Assembly: GCA_965226095.1 (NCBI GenBank)
Contig: OZ245336.1
Span: 1,240,001-1,304,000 of the forward strand
Reading direction: 5' to 3'
Origin: JANQSP01 sp965226095
GTDB lineage: Bacteria; Bdellovibrionota; Bdellovibrionia; Bdellovibrionales; UBA1609
Length of the DNA stretch: 64,000 nucleotides
The position numbers and the translations under genes were made by a program. The first letter of the stretch is position 1; every line of letters begins with the position of its first letter. The notes under the pieces were generated by a model. That model ran no database searches and was not told the origin of the DNA. It saw nothing but the letters and a program-made list of their open reading frames with translations. Below are positions 1 through 7,975 of the stretch, piece by piece.

Positions 1-752
1 AAGTGATTGGAATCAATACCGCTATGAGAACACATGGTATTAGTTTTGCCATTCCGATTGATAATGCTAAAGCCGTCTTAAAGGATTTGCAAAAATACGG
101 CAGAGTACGGCGAGGTATTATTGGTGTACAACTTGGGCCGACACAAAGCTCTCCTTCAAAGAAACAACTGGGAGTAATGATTGTAGCCGTACTACCCAAC
201 ACTCCTGCTGAAAAAGCAGGCTTAAAGAAATTTGATATTATCACAGAGTTTAACAATAAAAAAATTACTCACTACAGTGATCTTCTGAAAAATGTAGCTT
301 CCACACCTGTTAATAAACAAGTCCCTATAAAAATAAACAGAAATGGTAAAACTATTGAACTAATGATTGCTGTTCAAGAAAGAAATGAAACAATTTCCAA
401 AACAGAACAGAGAAAAACACCAAGATATAGAAAACGAAATGAACAAAACCAACAACCTTCTGTGGTAGGTTTTACAATGGTACTCGGAAACAAACAAACA
501 CTGAGCTCCATGGGCTTACCTCCAATTAATCGAACTCATCCGATTGTGACAAATGTCACCCCAGGGTCTCCAGCTGAGTCTGCAAGCATTAGAAAAAAAG
601 ACATTATTATAAAAGTGAATGGCCAATACACATATTCCACTACAGATGTAAAACAAAACCTGTTTAGAAATAGAACTAACATTTTGAAAATTGTTCGTTA
701 TCGAACTTATTCAAATCAATATGTTAGTCACACCCTTCAGTTAAAGCTTTAA
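1..752 (+). CDS. HtrA/DegP-like periplasmic serine protease, C-terminal part
   Basis: The gene enters from the left edge, so only about 250 C-terminal residues are visible. The first residues (VIGINTA, then GISFAIPIDNAK) match the segment that closes the trypsin-like domain of S1C proteases, just after the catalytic GNSGGP loop, which is outside the window. Two PDZ domains follow: roughly residues 38-118 (GIIGVQLGP at its start, AEKAGLKKFDII inside) and 150-245 (SPAESASIRKKDIIIKVNG). Two PDZ domains fit DegP/DegQ, which degrade or refold damaged periplasmic proteins. The GTG near base 3 is an internal codon (Val of VIGIN), not a start. Family assignment is firm; DegP versus DegQ cannot be told from this part. 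Confidence 0.9.
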   Translation, partial: VIGINTAMRTHGISFAIPIDNAKAVLKDLQKYGRVRRGIIGVQLGPTQSSPSKKQLGVMIVAVLPNTPAEKAGLKKFDIITEFNNKKITHYSDLLKNVASTPVNKQVPIKINRNGKTIELMIAVQERNETISKTEQRKTPRYRKRNEQNQQPSVVGFTMVLGNKQTLSSMGLPPINRTHPIVTNVTPGSPAESASIRKKDIIIKVNGQYTYSTTDVKQNLFRNRTNILKIVRYRTYSNQYVSHTLQLKL

Positions 753-985
753 TAAAGGCTCAATGCTACTGGGTTATAAAATTTTATACATTAAAATGAT
801 ACACTGTCTAATATGTTGTCAAAAATAGTAGCCAAAAATAATTTACAAATAAATAATAAGCGCTTTTCAGCTCTTATTAAAACTTTTTTTATTTTAAGCT
901 AATCTTTTTTTTATTTTGTTCGATAAGAGAGTATATACCTTGCTAGGTATGTTTCATTGTGAAACATCGGGAGTGGGTGAAGAAA

Positions 986-1309
986 ATGAAAATAACATCA
1001 ATAAAAGTCACTATCGTTCCAAATGAAGAGCGATTAAAAGCTTATGCAAGTATTATTTTTGACGAATGTTTTGTTGTCCATGATTTAAAAATTATTTCTT
1101 CCAATGAAAAGGTGTTTATAGCTATGCCAAGTAAAAAACATAAAACAAAAAACAGTTTTCGGGATATTGCACATCCTTTGAATCCGGAAACCAGAAAAAT
1201 GATTCAAGACGAAGTCTTTAAGCAATACAAAAAAATTTTAAACCAACTTCAATCCGATGAAAGTAACTTGGATTCTCTAGCTAACTCAGATAATGAAGCG
1301 CAGGATTAA
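986..1309 (+). CDS. spoVG: SpoVG family regulator
   Basis: A 107-residue protein with the SpoVG signature: MKITSIKVTIVP at the N terminus, a central strand region (LKAYASIIFDECFVVHDLKII) and the conserved stretch with FRDIAHPLNPETR. SpoVG proteins are small site-specific nucleic-acid-binding regulators found far beyond spore formers. An in-frame GTG lies 27 bases upstream, but family members begin with MKIT, so the ATG at 986 is chosen. The last 20 residues are acidic and family-atypical. A short palindrome (ATACCT-TGCT-AGGTAT, 935-950) lies just upstream and could be an operator; this is only inferred. Confidence 0.85.
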   Translation: MKITSIKVTIVPNEERLKAYASIIFDECFVVHDLKIISSNEKVFIAMPSKKHKTKNSFRDIAHPLNPETRKMIQDEVFKQYKKILNQLQSDESNLDSLANSDNEAQD

Positions 1310-1398
1310 TCCTCTTAGACATAACTTGGTTTTATTCGTAATAAGAAAAACTCAGACTTTTTGAGACGCTTTTGCTTTTGGTAGCTTAGTTTGATTAC

Positions 1399-1463
1399 TT
1401 AGAGGGAGGTCAGACTTTTTGAGACGCTTCGCTTGGACTCGGCAAAGCCTGACCTCCCTCTAA
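1399..1463. repeat. 15-bp inverted repeat enclosing a shared intergenic repeat
   Basis: TTAGAGGGAGGTCAG at 1399-1413 and its exact reverse complement at 1449-1463 enclose 35 bases. The enclosed segment (CAGACTTTTTGAGACGCTTC and on) also occurs, with small changes, at about 1352 and 1950. The structure would form a long hairpin in RNA. No coding sequence overlaps it. Confidence 0.7.
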
Positions 1464-1548
1464 GGCATCTCCTAAGGACCGACAAGCCGGAAGTTTTAAA
1501 CTGAAGAGATTTTTTTTGGACTCTTGAAAGCCCATAAACTGAAAAGTC

Positions 1549-1579
1549 CTTGAAAGCCCTCAAGTGGCTTTCAAGTTTT
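1549..1579 (+). repeat. Dispersed hairpin repeat, copy 1
   Basis: CTTGAAAGCC, a 7-base loop, GGCTTTCAAG, then TTTT. The same design (CTTGAAAG..CC, CAAGT or CAGGT loop, ..CTTTCAAG, T-run) recurs at 1979-2012, 5545-5578, 36510-36540 and in shorter form near 9112-9141. It looks like a terminator-type repeat family dispersed downstream of genes and tRNAs. Confidence 0.6.
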
Positions 1580-1638
1580 CGATTTTTCAGGAAAAAAGGT
1601 TGATTTTAGCTAAAAAATCACACATATTTTTGTGTAAT

Positions 1639-1710
1639 TGGGGTGTCGGCAAGTGGTAAGCCAACAGTTTTTGGTACTGTCATTCGCAGGTTCGAATCCT
1701 GCCACCCCAT
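1639..1710 (+). tRNA. tRNA-Gln (anticodon TTG)
   Basis: Acceptor TGGGGTG pairs exactly with CACCCCA. The anticodon stem ACAGT/ACTGT holds the loop TTTTGGT, giving anticodon TTG. The T arm is GCAGG-TTCGAAT-CCTGC. CCA is not encoded. A strong terminator follows at once. A 22-bp stretch from its T loop through the 3' end (1693-1714) is repeated exactly at 2119-2140. Confidence 0.95.
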
Positions 1711-1715
1711 AATAG

Positions 1716-1750
1716 AAAAGGCGAAGGGTTACAGACCCTTCGCCTTTTTT
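1716..1750 (+). terminator. Rho-independent terminator of tRNA-Gln
   Basis: A perfect stem (AAAAGGCGAAGGGT, loop TACAG, ACCCTTCGCCTTTT) ends in a T-run only a few bases after the tRNA 3' end. Confidence 0.85.
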
Positions 1751-2303
1751 ATTACTGTGCAGGATTCGAAACGAACGAGCGGCCTGCGGTGTATGCGACC
1801 AAGGGAGCATACAGTGCAGGATAGCAAATCTGGATGATTTGCTAAGCGAGAGAGGCGAGCCTACGCAGCGAACGAGCTGGACGCGAGTGAGTGTAGTAGG
1901 CGAATCCCTGTTCTTAGACATAACTTGGTTTATTTGTGATAGAAAAACTCAGACTTTTTGAGACACTTCGCTTGGACTCTTGAAAGGTCCCCAGGTGACC
2001 TTTCAAGTTTTTCCATATCATCATTTTTCTTATACCAACTTCTCAAGGACTAGCGAACTCTTCACCCCCTTAAAAAGTCCTAAAGGGCCTTTCAAGGGAT
2101 GCGAGTGAGTGTAGTAGGCGAATCCTGCCACCCCATAATAAGTTCTTAGACATAACTTGGTTTATTTGTGATAGGAAAACTTCTCAAGGACTGACGAACT
2201 CTTCATCTCCTTGCAAGTTTTACCAAATTGAATTTTTCAGAGTGTAAATATTACATTCCCTTATGTTGCGATTGAAAAAAAACTAAATAAACGATATAAA
2301 TAA
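1751..2303. repeat. Repeat-rich non-coding patch downstream of tRNA-Gln
   Basis: No credible gene. The phrase TCTTAGACATAACTTGGTTT occurs three times around here (about 1314, 1913 and 2143), each time followed by related text ending in GAAAAACT. A 22-bp duplicate of the tRNA-Gln 3' end sits at 2119-2140. One dispersed hairpin (1979-2012) is included. The T-arm-like text GCAGGATTCGAA appears at about 1759 and a related one appears after tRNA-Ser at about 5519. The patch looks like leftovers of one or more insertions at the tRNA end. Confidence 0.6.
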
Positions 2304-2306
2304 TTG

Positions 2307-3080
2307 ATGAATACATTTAAAAAAATAAAAATTTCTGTTATCAGTATTTTACTTATCTCACCCCTTATTGCTCATGGAGAAAACTATTATGATACCTTAG
2401 ATGTATCTCCTAAGAGTTCACAAGAGGAAATAAAAAAAGCATACCAAACTCAAGCTCGTAAATACCACCCTGATCGTAATCCTCACCCTCAGGCAGAAGA
2501 ACGTTTTAAACAAATCAACACAGCCTATGAGACTTTAAAAAATCCAACAAAACGGCTACAATACAACCAAAGTTTATTGTTGAATCAACAAGGACAAATA
2601 CCAATTTTTTTTAGAATCCATCCCACAGATAATCCTTTTGCTCATATAGAAGAAATAATAAGATCAACAACTGGAATCCCTCTCACAAATAGTCTTTTTA
2701 CTCATATAGAAACGACAATGAAAACAACAACTGGAACAAAAGTAATGCAAGCACTAGCTGTTCAGTTATTAAGACGAGCAATAGCAGTAGTTAAAAATCA
2801 AACTGCACACCATAACCAAACTTCCCTATTAGAATCATTTAACCAATTGCAACAACCATTAATCAATACAGTTACTGACACTACAAAAGGACTATTTGAC
2901 AGAACACTAGCTCTGACACTTTTAAAAGAATTAGATCTATATCCGGAAATTTTAAGTATCATAAATAATATAGCTAATAACCGACAACAACCCAGAAAAT
3001 TAAGAAGATTAGCAAAAAGAATTGTCAGTCAACAAAAAAAGTTAACAACATCTAAATGTGCCAAAACTTTTAATAAATAA
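2307..3080 (+). CDS. Exported or membrane-anchored DnaJ-domain protein
   Basis: A 257-residue protein. Residues 1-25 form a signal peptide or N-terminal anchor (KISVISILLISPLIAHG). A J domain follows at about 27-90 with the essential HPD motif (RKYHPDRNP) and the closing helix (FKQINTAYETLKNP). J domains stimulate Hsp70 ATPase activity. A J domain behind a signal peptide is unusual because DnaK is cytoplasmic; it may be an inner-membrane protein with the J domain inside. The remaining 165 residues match no family I recognise; they include two similar phrases (DNPFAHIEEIIRSTTG, NSLFTHIETTMKTTTG) that look like an internal duplication. The ATG at 2307 is chosen over the TTG one codon before. 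No clear ribosome site is visible. Confidence 0.75.
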   Translation: MNTFKKIKISVISILLISPLIAHGENYYDTLDVSPKSSQEEIKKAYQTQARKYHPDRNPHPQAEERFKQINTAYETLKNPTKRLQYNQSLLLNQQGQIPIFFRIHPTDNPFAHIEEIIRSTTGIPLTNSLFTHIETTMKTTTGTKVMQALAVQLLRRAIAVVKNQTAHHNQTSLLESFNQLQQPLINTVTDTTKGLFDRTLALTLLKELDLYPEILSIINNIANNRQQPRKLRRLAKRIVSQQKKLTTSKCAKTFNK

Positions 3081-3095
3081 ACCAACCTCTATCTT

Positions 3096-4586
3096 CTAAT
3101 TGTTACCATGCGTATGGTTCTTCAATTCTTTAAAAAAACAATAACAGATTAACAAAATTAAAATAGCAAGGGGGAAAGCTGTTACAATAACCAAAAGCTC
3201 CAATGATTTTATTCCACCTGAAAATACCATGATTAAAGCCAGAACTCCTTCCAAAGAACACCAATAAATTTTAGTTGCTATATCAGAAAAGGTACTTCGT
3301 GAAGAGATTCGATGAATCACATAAGAAGCAGAATCCGAAGAAGTAACAAAAAATAATATTACTGACAGAAGCGCGCAAAAAGATAAAACTTTAGCAAAAG
3401 GAAAATGAGATAAAAACTTGAACAGCAAAATAGAATACTCTGTTTTTAAAAAAGGAATAAGGTCCATACTGCCTTGTGATTGCCACTCCATAGCTGTGCC
3501 ACCAAAAACAGTAAACCACAAGAAAGACAGTAATGTAGGTACCAACAAAGAACCAATAACAAATTCCTGAATTGTCCTCCCTTCTGAAATACGGGCAATA
3601 AACAAGCCCACAAAAGGAGTCCATGCCAACCACCAGGCCCAATAGAGAATAGTCCACTGCGAACGCCACTCAGCAGGCCCTAAGGTACTTGTCAAAGTCA
3701 TGTTAGCAATAATATTCTGCAGGTATCCACCTGTTTCCTCTATAAAAGTATTAAATAAAAAAGTGGTGGGACCGGCTATTAAAACAAAAAGCAATAAGAA
3801 AAGGCAAAGAAAAATATTTATTTCACTGAGACGACGAATACCTCTATGCAAACCGGATAATACAGAACCTGTAGCAAGTAATGTAATCACAATAATAATA
3901 CCTACCTGCATGGCTGAAGAAAAAGAAAAATCAAACAATTCCTTCAGGCCGGAGTTCACCTGCATGGTTCCCCTGCCAAGTGTGGTGGCCACACCAAATA
4001 AAATGGCTATAATTACAAAAATATCTATACAATTCCCGATCACTCCATGAGCTTTGTCTTTCAAAATAGGCTCCAACATACTGGAGACACGAAAAGGTCT
4101 TCCTTTGTAAAAACAAAAATAAGCTGTCACCAAGCCCATAAATGTATAAGCCGCCCAACCGGAAAACCCCCAATGTAAAAAAGTCAGCTGAAAAGATTTT
4201 TTAAAGGCCTCCATTGTCCCTCCCTCTCCTAAAGGAGGGTAAATATAATGATAAAGAGGTTCATACACACTGGAAAATACCAAACCTATTCCCATACCTG
4301 CACTAAATAGCATGGCTATCCATGTGAAAGTATTAAAGCGTGGCTTGGAAAGATTGCCTAATCGTATTTTTCTATAAGGTCCAAAAGCAAGAAACAAACA
4401 CACACAAAATAAAAAGAACAAAACTACCACATAAAACCAGGAGATATTGATCACAAAAGTTGTTTGTATCCAATTCAAAGTTGTTAAAAAAAATTCCGGT
4501 AAAAAAATGGCTATCGACAGAATAACAAATGTAACAACAGATGCTCCAAGGGCTACAGGATTAAATATATTTTTTATCGTATTCAC
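3096..4586 (-). CDS. BCCT family transporter (betaine/choline/carnitine type)
   Basis: A 496-residue membrane protein with about 12 hydrophobic segments. The glycine-rich GMGIG motif lies near residue 95. The family signature around residue 315 is present (WAWWLAWTPFVGLFIARISE), and its tryptophan cluster forms the quaternary-ammonium binding box in this family. These transporters import compatible solutes or carnitine/choline by Na+ or H+ coupling or by exchange. The usual long C-terminal osmosensing tail is missing; the protein stops soon after the last segment (FKELKNHTHGNN). It converges with the J-domain gene, 15 bases apart, and is followed upstream by the ApaH-like gene on the same strand. 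Substrate is not decidable from sequence alone. Confidence 0.9.
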   Translation of the reverse strand: MNTIKNIFNPVALGASVVTFVILSIAIFLPEFFLTTLNWIQTTFVINISWFYVVVLFFLFCVCLFLAFGPYRKIRLGNLSKPRFNTFTWIAMLFSAGMGIGLVFSSVYEPLYHYIYPPLGEGGTMEAFKKSFQLTFLHWGFSGWAAYTFMGLVTAYFCFYKGRPFRVSSMLEPILKDKAHGVIGNCIDIFVIIAILFGVATTLGRGTMQVNSGLKELFDFSFSSAMQVGIIIVITLLATGSVLSGLHRGIRRLSEINIFLCLFLLLFVLIAGPTTFLFNTFIEETGGYLQNIIANMTLTSTLGPAEWRSQWTILYWAWWLAWTPFVGLFIARISEGRTIQEFVIGSLLVPTLLSFLWFTVFGGTAMEWQSQGSMDLIPFLKTEYSILLFKFLSHFPFAKVLSFCALLSVILFFVTSSDSASYVIHRISSRSTFSDIATKIYWCSLEGVLALIMVFSGGIKSLELLVIVTAFPLAILILLICYCFFKELKNHTHGNN

Positions 4587-4620
4587 TATCTATTTTCCCT
4601 CATCTTAGTTTCCATAAAAC

Positions 4621-5268
4621 TTATTGTTTTTCTATCTGTACAATTGTTCTAGAAGGAAGCCAAACACCTGTTAATTGACCGCCATACACACAACCGGTAT
4701 CCAAGCCAATAGAATTTGTTTTCACTTTTAAACCCTGCTTGGCCCAATGTCCATATACCACCAATTTAGGGGAAGTATAAAACTCATGCCAGGCTGGATA
4801 ATCCTTGGAATATATGGTTTTTGTTTTAGAATCCCAGCAACGAATATTAACCAGATACTCCGGTTTTGACTGACTGGGATGCTCTTCGGGAATTACACCA
4901 CCATGCACAACTAAAAAATCTTCTGTTTCTATATAAATTGGCCAGGTTTTTATCCACTCTATCCAATCGTAAAGTTTTGTACCCATTTGCTGTTTTAATT
5001 GCTCCAGAGACGGAGGAAGAAGCTGATTGGATTCAATAGTTTTTATAAACTTTATTTCATGGTTGCCAATGACTGTTTCTGTTTTGGTTTTACGAAACCA
5101 ATTTAAAATTTTAAAAGAATCAGGACCTTTATTTATTAAATCACCCACTAAAATAAGACGATGTTCTTTTGGAGAATATTTTGCCTTTTCCAGTAAAAGC
5201 ATCAATTCATTAAAACAACCGTGTACATCACCCACAATAAAAGTTTCTTTTAAATTTTCACCTTGCAC
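4621..5268 (-). CDS. ApaH-like / PP2A-like metallophosphatase
   Basis: A 215-residue calcineurin-like phosphoesterase. All metal-binding blocks are visible: GDVHGC (residues 13-18), GDLINKGPDS (about 42-51), GNHEIKF (about 68-74), VVHGG (about 120) and a final YGHW with IGLDTGCVYGG. The order matches ApaH, which cleaves Ap4A into two ADP, and the related PrpE and PP2A-type bacterial phosphatases. It is shorter than E. coli ApaH (about 280 residues), so diadenosine or protein phosphate hydrolysis are both possible. The start codon is GTG. It lies 34 bases upstream of the BCCT gene on the same strand. Confidence 0.82.
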   Translation of the reverse strand: MQGENLKETFIVGDVHGCFNELMLLLEKAKYSPKEHRLILVGDLINKGPDSFKILNWFRKTKTETVIGNHEIKFIKTIESNQLLPPSLEQLKQQMGTKLYDWIEWIKTWPIYIETEDFLVVHGGVIPEEHPSQSKPEYLVNIRCWDSKTKTIYSKDYPAWHEFYTSPKLVVYGHWAKQGLKVKTNSIGLDTGCVYGGQLTGVWLPSRTIVQIEKQ

Positions 5269-5380
5269 ACATTTTTACTTAACACAAACCATCCAGGCAG
5301 TTAAGCGACTACTGAAAAAATATTAAAAAATCAATTCTCCATTGTATGAATTTCTGTATACTGCTATATAAAAGTTATCT

Positions 5381-5467
5381 GGAGAGATGGCCGAGCGGCT
5401 GAAGGCGCACGCTTGGAAAGCGTGTAAGTGCTAAAACACTTCGAGGGTTCGAATCCCTCTCTCTCCG
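5381..5467 (+). tRNA. tRNA-Ser (anticodon GGA)
   Basis: Acceptor GGAGAGA pairs with TCTCTCC. The anticodon stem CACGC/GCGTG holds the loop TTGGAAA, giving GGA. A long variable arm (about TAAGTGCTAAAACACTT) marks a class II tRNA. CCA is not encoded. Confidence 0.95.
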
Positions 5468-5470
5468 TAT

Positions 5471-5509
5471 AAAAAAAGGAAGGAGATTTTAATCTTCTTC
5501 CTTTTTTTA
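5471..5509 (+). terminator. Terminator of tRNA-Ser
   Basis: A-rich arm AAAAAAAGGAAGGAGAT and complementary TCTTCTTCCTTTTTTT form a hairpin with a T-run three bases after the tRNA. Confidence 0.8.
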
Positions 5510-5544
5510 TTTGAGTACAGGGGATTCGAAGCGAATGAGCGACC

Positions 5545-5578
5545 CTTGAAAGGCCCCCAAGTGGGCTTTCAAGTTTTT
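5545..5578 (+). repeat. Dispersed hairpin repeat, copy 3
   Basis: CTTGAAAGGCCC, short loop, GGGCTTTCAAG, T-run: the same family as 1549-1579 and 1979-2012. It is preceded by GGGATTCGAAGCGAATGAGC, which resembles the text after tRNA-Gln, so both tRNA genes carry a related downstream block. Confidence 0.6.
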
Positions 5579-5612
5579 AAAAAATCTCTCTCATTTAAAC
5601 ACGTAAGGATTT

Positions 5613-5996
5613 TTATTTTAAGCACTCAGGTAACACTTCACGAATAATATTAGTTTTTTGAATCAATACATTTTGATTTTGTTGAATAGTATCGACAGTA
5701 TCACTGATATCCGATTTAAAAGATTCCAACTCTTCTTTATTGGGTTTTTTATTATCTGGGATAATTGCTCCAGGAAGAAAAATATGCGCTTTTGCACTAA
5801 AACGATGCGCTGACATAGACAACAGTGTATGATCCATAGTGCTTAATTCCAGATAAGATTGAACATAATTTAAAATATTGGAACAATCCACTTCCTCACC
5901 GGATACTTCATCCAGCACAGAGCCACCAACAAAGATGTGGCAAGAAAAAACAAGTAATACAGTACACTTATTAAAAAAACTCAAAACTCTTTCCAT
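5613..5996 (-). CDS. Small exported protein of unknown function
   Basis: A 127-residue protein with a likely signal peptide (LSFFNKCTVLLVFSCHIFVGG, residues 5-25). The mature part is mixed alpha-helical, with a polar helix near the C terminus (SDISDTVDTIQQNQNVLIQK) that could be a short coiled coil, and two cysteines (DCSN near residue 38 and PECLK at the end) that could form a disulfide. I recognise no family. It stands alone between tRNA-Ser and the lipoprotein-rmuC pair; 277 non-coding bases with no visible structure lie to its right. Confidence 0.55.
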   Translation of the reverse strand: MERVLSFFNKCTVLLVFSCHIFVGGSVLDEVSGEEVDCSNILNYVQSYLELSTMDHTLLSMSAHRFSAKAHIFLPGAIIPDNKKPNKEELESFKSDISDTVDTIQQNQNVLIQKTNIIREVLPECLK

Positions 5997-6273
5997 CCTT
6001 TATAATTTCTAGGTTTCTCTATGCATTTTATTATGATATGAAAAATAAAACAAAAAGATTTAGCTGATGATATACAATTTACACGACTGTATAGTTATTT
6101 GACACTAAGCAAAATAAAAACAAATCTGCTAACTCTAAAACTCAGCTCCAGAGTCAAAGCTTTATTAAACATTCAAGACTCAAATACTCCCCTATGCCTT
6201 CAAAATCAAAAATAATTTTTTTTTTAATATGAATAATGCTAACCTTCTAGAATGATAAAAGAGGGGGAATTCT

Positions 6274-6606
6274 ATGAAATTCATACAAAATACAACTGTT
6301 ACAGCTTTCTTCATGACACTTAGTTTGCTCTTGACGTTCATTAGTTGTAGTGAAAATAAAACAACTTACAGAGATATTCCATTTCCAACAATCAGAGGTG
6401 GTGCTACGTCAAGAATCCCTGCAAGCTGTGTTGCATGGTATGATGGTTGTAATATTTATTGTCGATGTCCTGGCCAGCCTATCGGATACATAGAAATTGA
6501 AGTTATTAGCAGATGTATAGACAGAATTATTGTAAAACCTTCTTGCATCGAGAATAATCAATTAAAAATGCAACAATGTAATGAAGCTATCCCAAAACAA
6601 TGTTAA
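6274..6606 (+). CDS. Small cysteine-rich lipoprotein
   Basis: 110 residues. The signal peptide ends in a lipobox (LTFISC, Cys at about residue 26), so the mature protein should be a lipid-anchored envelope protein. The mature part has about nine cysteines, including a dense cluster (CNIYCRCPG) and a CIE..C..C pattern towards the end, suggesting several disulfides in the periplasm. A strong ribosome site (GAGGGGGA, about 6262) precedes the ATG. Its stop overlaps the rmuC start by 7 bases, so the two are probably translated together. No known family is recognised. Confidence 0.65.
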   Translation: MKFIQNTTVTAFFMTLSLLLTFISCSENKTTYRDIPFPTIRGGATSRIPASCVAWYDGCNIYCRCPGQPIGYIEIEVISRCIDRIIVKPSCIENNQLKMQQCNEAIPKQC

Positions 6607-7862
6607 ATATTTATGAAATAATTTGTATTGTTATCAGTTCTCTAATTTCTTTTTTTTGTGGCTTTTTTTTATATAAATTAAAGCAAACCGGCTCCTTGGC
6701 CAATTTAAAAGCCCAATTACATACAAATACAAAAGAAAGAGAAAAACTGGAAAATGAATTACAACAACTACAGGAAAAATATTTGTGTTCTGAAAAAAAA
6801 AATTCAGAGCTAAGTATTGAAAAAAGTAACTTACAAAACTGGCAAAACCAATCTGCAGAGCACTTTAAAAACCTCAGTCAGGATATTTTAGATAAAAAAT
6901 CCAAACAATTTCAGGAGCAGGCAGAAACCAACATATCCATTCTCTTAAACCCTCTTAAAGAAAAAATTCAATCTTTTCAAAAAACAGTCGAAGAAACTTA
7001 TCAAAATGAATCCAGAGAACGTTTTTCATTAAAAGACAATATTAAAGAACTCTGTAATATACATAAAGAATTAAAAAGGGAAACCCAACATTTAAGTATG
7101 GCTATGAAAGGAAATGTAAAAGCGCAAGGACAATGGGGAGAAATGATTTTAAATAAAATTCTTGACGCTGCGGGACTTGTAGAGGGAGAACATTATATTA
7201 CACAGGGTAAGGAGCTTGGCCTTAAAGATGAAGAGGGCAAACAACAAAAACCAGATGTGATAATTAAATTACCTGACAATAAACATATTATTATTGATTC
7301 TAAAGTCTCTCTCACACATTATGAAAAGTTTATTTCCTCTGAACTGGAAGAAGATAAAAAAAGATATTTATCTCAATTCACTCAGTCTATACGTTCTCAC
7401 GTCCTTCAATTGAGTGAAAAAAAATACACCAGTTCTGAAGTCTTAAATACACCCGATTTTACACTCATGTTTTTTCCTATAGAAGGGACATTTTCCCTGG
7501 CTTTGCAATATGATCCCCATCTCCTTCAATTTTCATGGGATAAAAACATTGTCATTGTCAGTCCCACCACCCTCTTTTCAACATTAAAAACTGTTGAATC
7601 TATATGGAAACGGGAAAAGCAAAGTCGCAATGCCATTGAAATTGCCCAGACTAGTGGCCGACTTTACGATAAATTTGTTGGATTTAGTGATGATTTAAAC
7701 GATATTGGCACTCAAATCAAAAAAGCGGATAAAAGCTATAGTTCTGCTCTTCACAAACTAAACACTGGACATGGAAATATCATCTCCAGATTGGAAAAAA
7801 TTAAATCATTAGGAGCTAGAACTTCAAAAAAAATACCAGAAAATCTACTTCCTGCTAAGTAA
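6600..7862 (+). CDS. rmuC: RmuC family DNA recombination protein
   Basis: 420 residues with the RmuC layout: an N-terminal membrane segment (residues 4-24, ICIVISSLISFFCGFFLYKL), a long coiled coil (about 30-150), and the conserved C-terminal nuclease-like domain. The domain shows GQWGEMILNKILDAAGL (about 177-193), KPDVIIKLPDNKHIIIDSK (about 217-235, the D..(D/E)xK type motif of the PD-(D/E)xK fold) and FFPIEG. RmuC limits recombination at inverted repeats in E. coli; the detailed reaction is not known. Start overlaps the lipoprotein gene's end. Confidence 0.92.
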   Translation: MLNIYEIICIVISSLISFFCGFFLYKLKQTGSLANLKAQLHTNTKEREKLENELQQLQEKYLCSEKKNSELSIEKSNLQNWQNQSAEHFKNLSQDILDKKSKQFQEQAETNISILLNPLKEKIQSFQKTVEETYQNESRERFSLKDNIKELCNIHKELKRETQHLSMAMKGNVKAQGQWGEMILNKILDAAGLVEGEHYITQGKELGLKDEEGKQQKPDVIIKLPDNKHIIIDSKVSLTHYEKFISSELEEDKKRYLSQFTQSIRSHVLQLSEKKYTSSEVLNTPDFTLMFFPIEGTFSLALQYDPHLLQFSWDKNIVIVSPTTLFSTLKTVESIWKREKQSRNAIEIAQTSGRLYDKFVGFSDDLNDIGTQIKKADKSYSSALHKLNTGHGNIISRLEKIKSLGARTSKKIPENLLPAK

Positions 7863-7975
7863 ATAGTAGGACTTTAGTTTGAACATATAGCATAATATCT
7901 CACTGGATTCTTTTGAATATTCTCAGTTTTTCATTCATACTTTCAAGTAAATGTCCCATAGGAGATCAAGTGAGT

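Noticed and set aside
1610..1921. Open frame of 103 codons on the minus strand over tRNA-Gln
   Set aside because: It covers the tRNA, its terminator and repeat debris; the peptide has no recognisable pattern and the frame on the plus strand there is equally accidental.
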